Assembly: GCA_910586515.1 (NCBI GenBank)
Contig: CAJUGL010000055.1
Span: 1-23,244, forward strand
Source: an uncultured Acetatifactor sp.
GTDB taxonomy: Bacteria > Bacillota > Clostridia > Lachnospirales > Lachnospiraceae
Reading direction: 5' to 3'
DNA length: 23,244 nucleotides
Position numbers and translations under genes: made by a program. Shown here piece after piece: positions 23,164 through 23,244 of the stretch (position 1 is the first letter of the stretch; the number at the start of each line of letters is the position of its first letter). The notes under the pieces are model-generated. The model did no database searches. It saw only the letters and a list, made by a program, of their open reading frames with translations, and was not told the DNA's origin.

Positions 23164-23178
23164 CGAGTAGTGGAAAGG

Positions 23179-23235
23179 GTTACTGTTCTCAGGTGCCTCC
23201 GCGAAGTGTTTTCGTGCGCATTTTGCACGAAAATC
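23179..23235. repeat. Structured dispersed repeat, copy B
   Basis: Gap-free match to 4276-4332 (46 of 57). The stem is TTTTCGTGC (23209-23217) and GCACGAAAA (23225-23233) with a 7-nt loop, one pair longer than in copy A. The CG pair of copy A is a TA pair here (23215/23227). It lies close to the window end and may continue past it. Confidence 0.75.
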
Positions 23236-23244
23236 ACGAGACAG

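Larger units (their letters stand above)
22885..23244. other. Operon-end region with stacked hairpins and no gene
   Basis: About 360 nt with no gene I can support. It holds, in order, a large A-tract/T-flanked hairpin (22956-23012), an unassigned stretch (23013-23074), a clear intrinsic terminator (23075-23108), a nested GC-rich stem-loop (23120-23163) and copy B of the structured repeat (23179-23235). Confidence 0.7.

Overview
The window looks like a chromosomal segment from an anaerobic, Gram-positive gut-type Firmicute, most likely a Clostridia/Lachnospiraceae member. Reasons: strong AGGAGG-type ribosome binding sites throughout, LPxTG surface proteins with a pilus-type sortase, a SipW-type signal peptidase, DUF975 and SprA-related genes, and moderate-to-high GC with purine-rich coding strands. 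The species cannot be named from sequence alone.

Layout. (1) 91-2004, minus strand: three small genes in a likely operon (DUF4190-like membrane protein, SprA-related HExxH protein, DUF975 membrane protein) read from a sigma70-type promoter at 2040-2068. (2) 2335-6190, minus strand: two full-length ABC exporter half-transporters (TMD-NBD), probably a heterodimer, read from an extended -10 promoter near 6276-6284. A structured ~57 bp repeat lies between them and recurs at the window end. (3) 6191-6899: a 700 bp divergent control region with two candidate pilus promoters, several dyads and a ~130 nt leader. (4) 6900-22884, plus strand: eleven co-directional genes that form a surface-fibre operon. 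(5) 22885-23244: two terminator-like hairpins, a nested stem-loop, and the second copy of the repeat.

The surface operon joins two export and assembly systems that are usually described separately. The sortase side is a 2197-aa LPETG adhesin with a fibro-slime domain, a 669-aa LPSTG major pilin, and a class C-like sortase. The other side is a Ser/Lys signal peptidase I, a secreted pilin-like protein without an anchor, two proteins with SipW-type signal peptides (TasA/camelysin-like), a membrane-anchored partner, a MucBP-like membrane protein, and SipW (Ser/His signal peptidase). Between them lies a cytoplasmic coiled-coil protein. Tight spacing and overlaps (TAATG; 11 nt overlap into sipW) support one transcript, at least in the distal half. 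Hairpins without U-tracts bracket the pilin gene and could set pilin:adhesin:sortase ratios.

The most unusual object is the N-terminal half of the adhesin: about 32 units of H-x-H-x3-C-(Y/F/L)...C, arranged partly as three copies of a five-unit super-repeat. A further unit sits inside or next to the fibro-slime domain. This suggests an extracellular metal-binding or disulfide-stapled stalk. The 3' third of the adhesin gene and the pilin gene look AT-richer than the rest of the operon, hinting at a mosaic origin.
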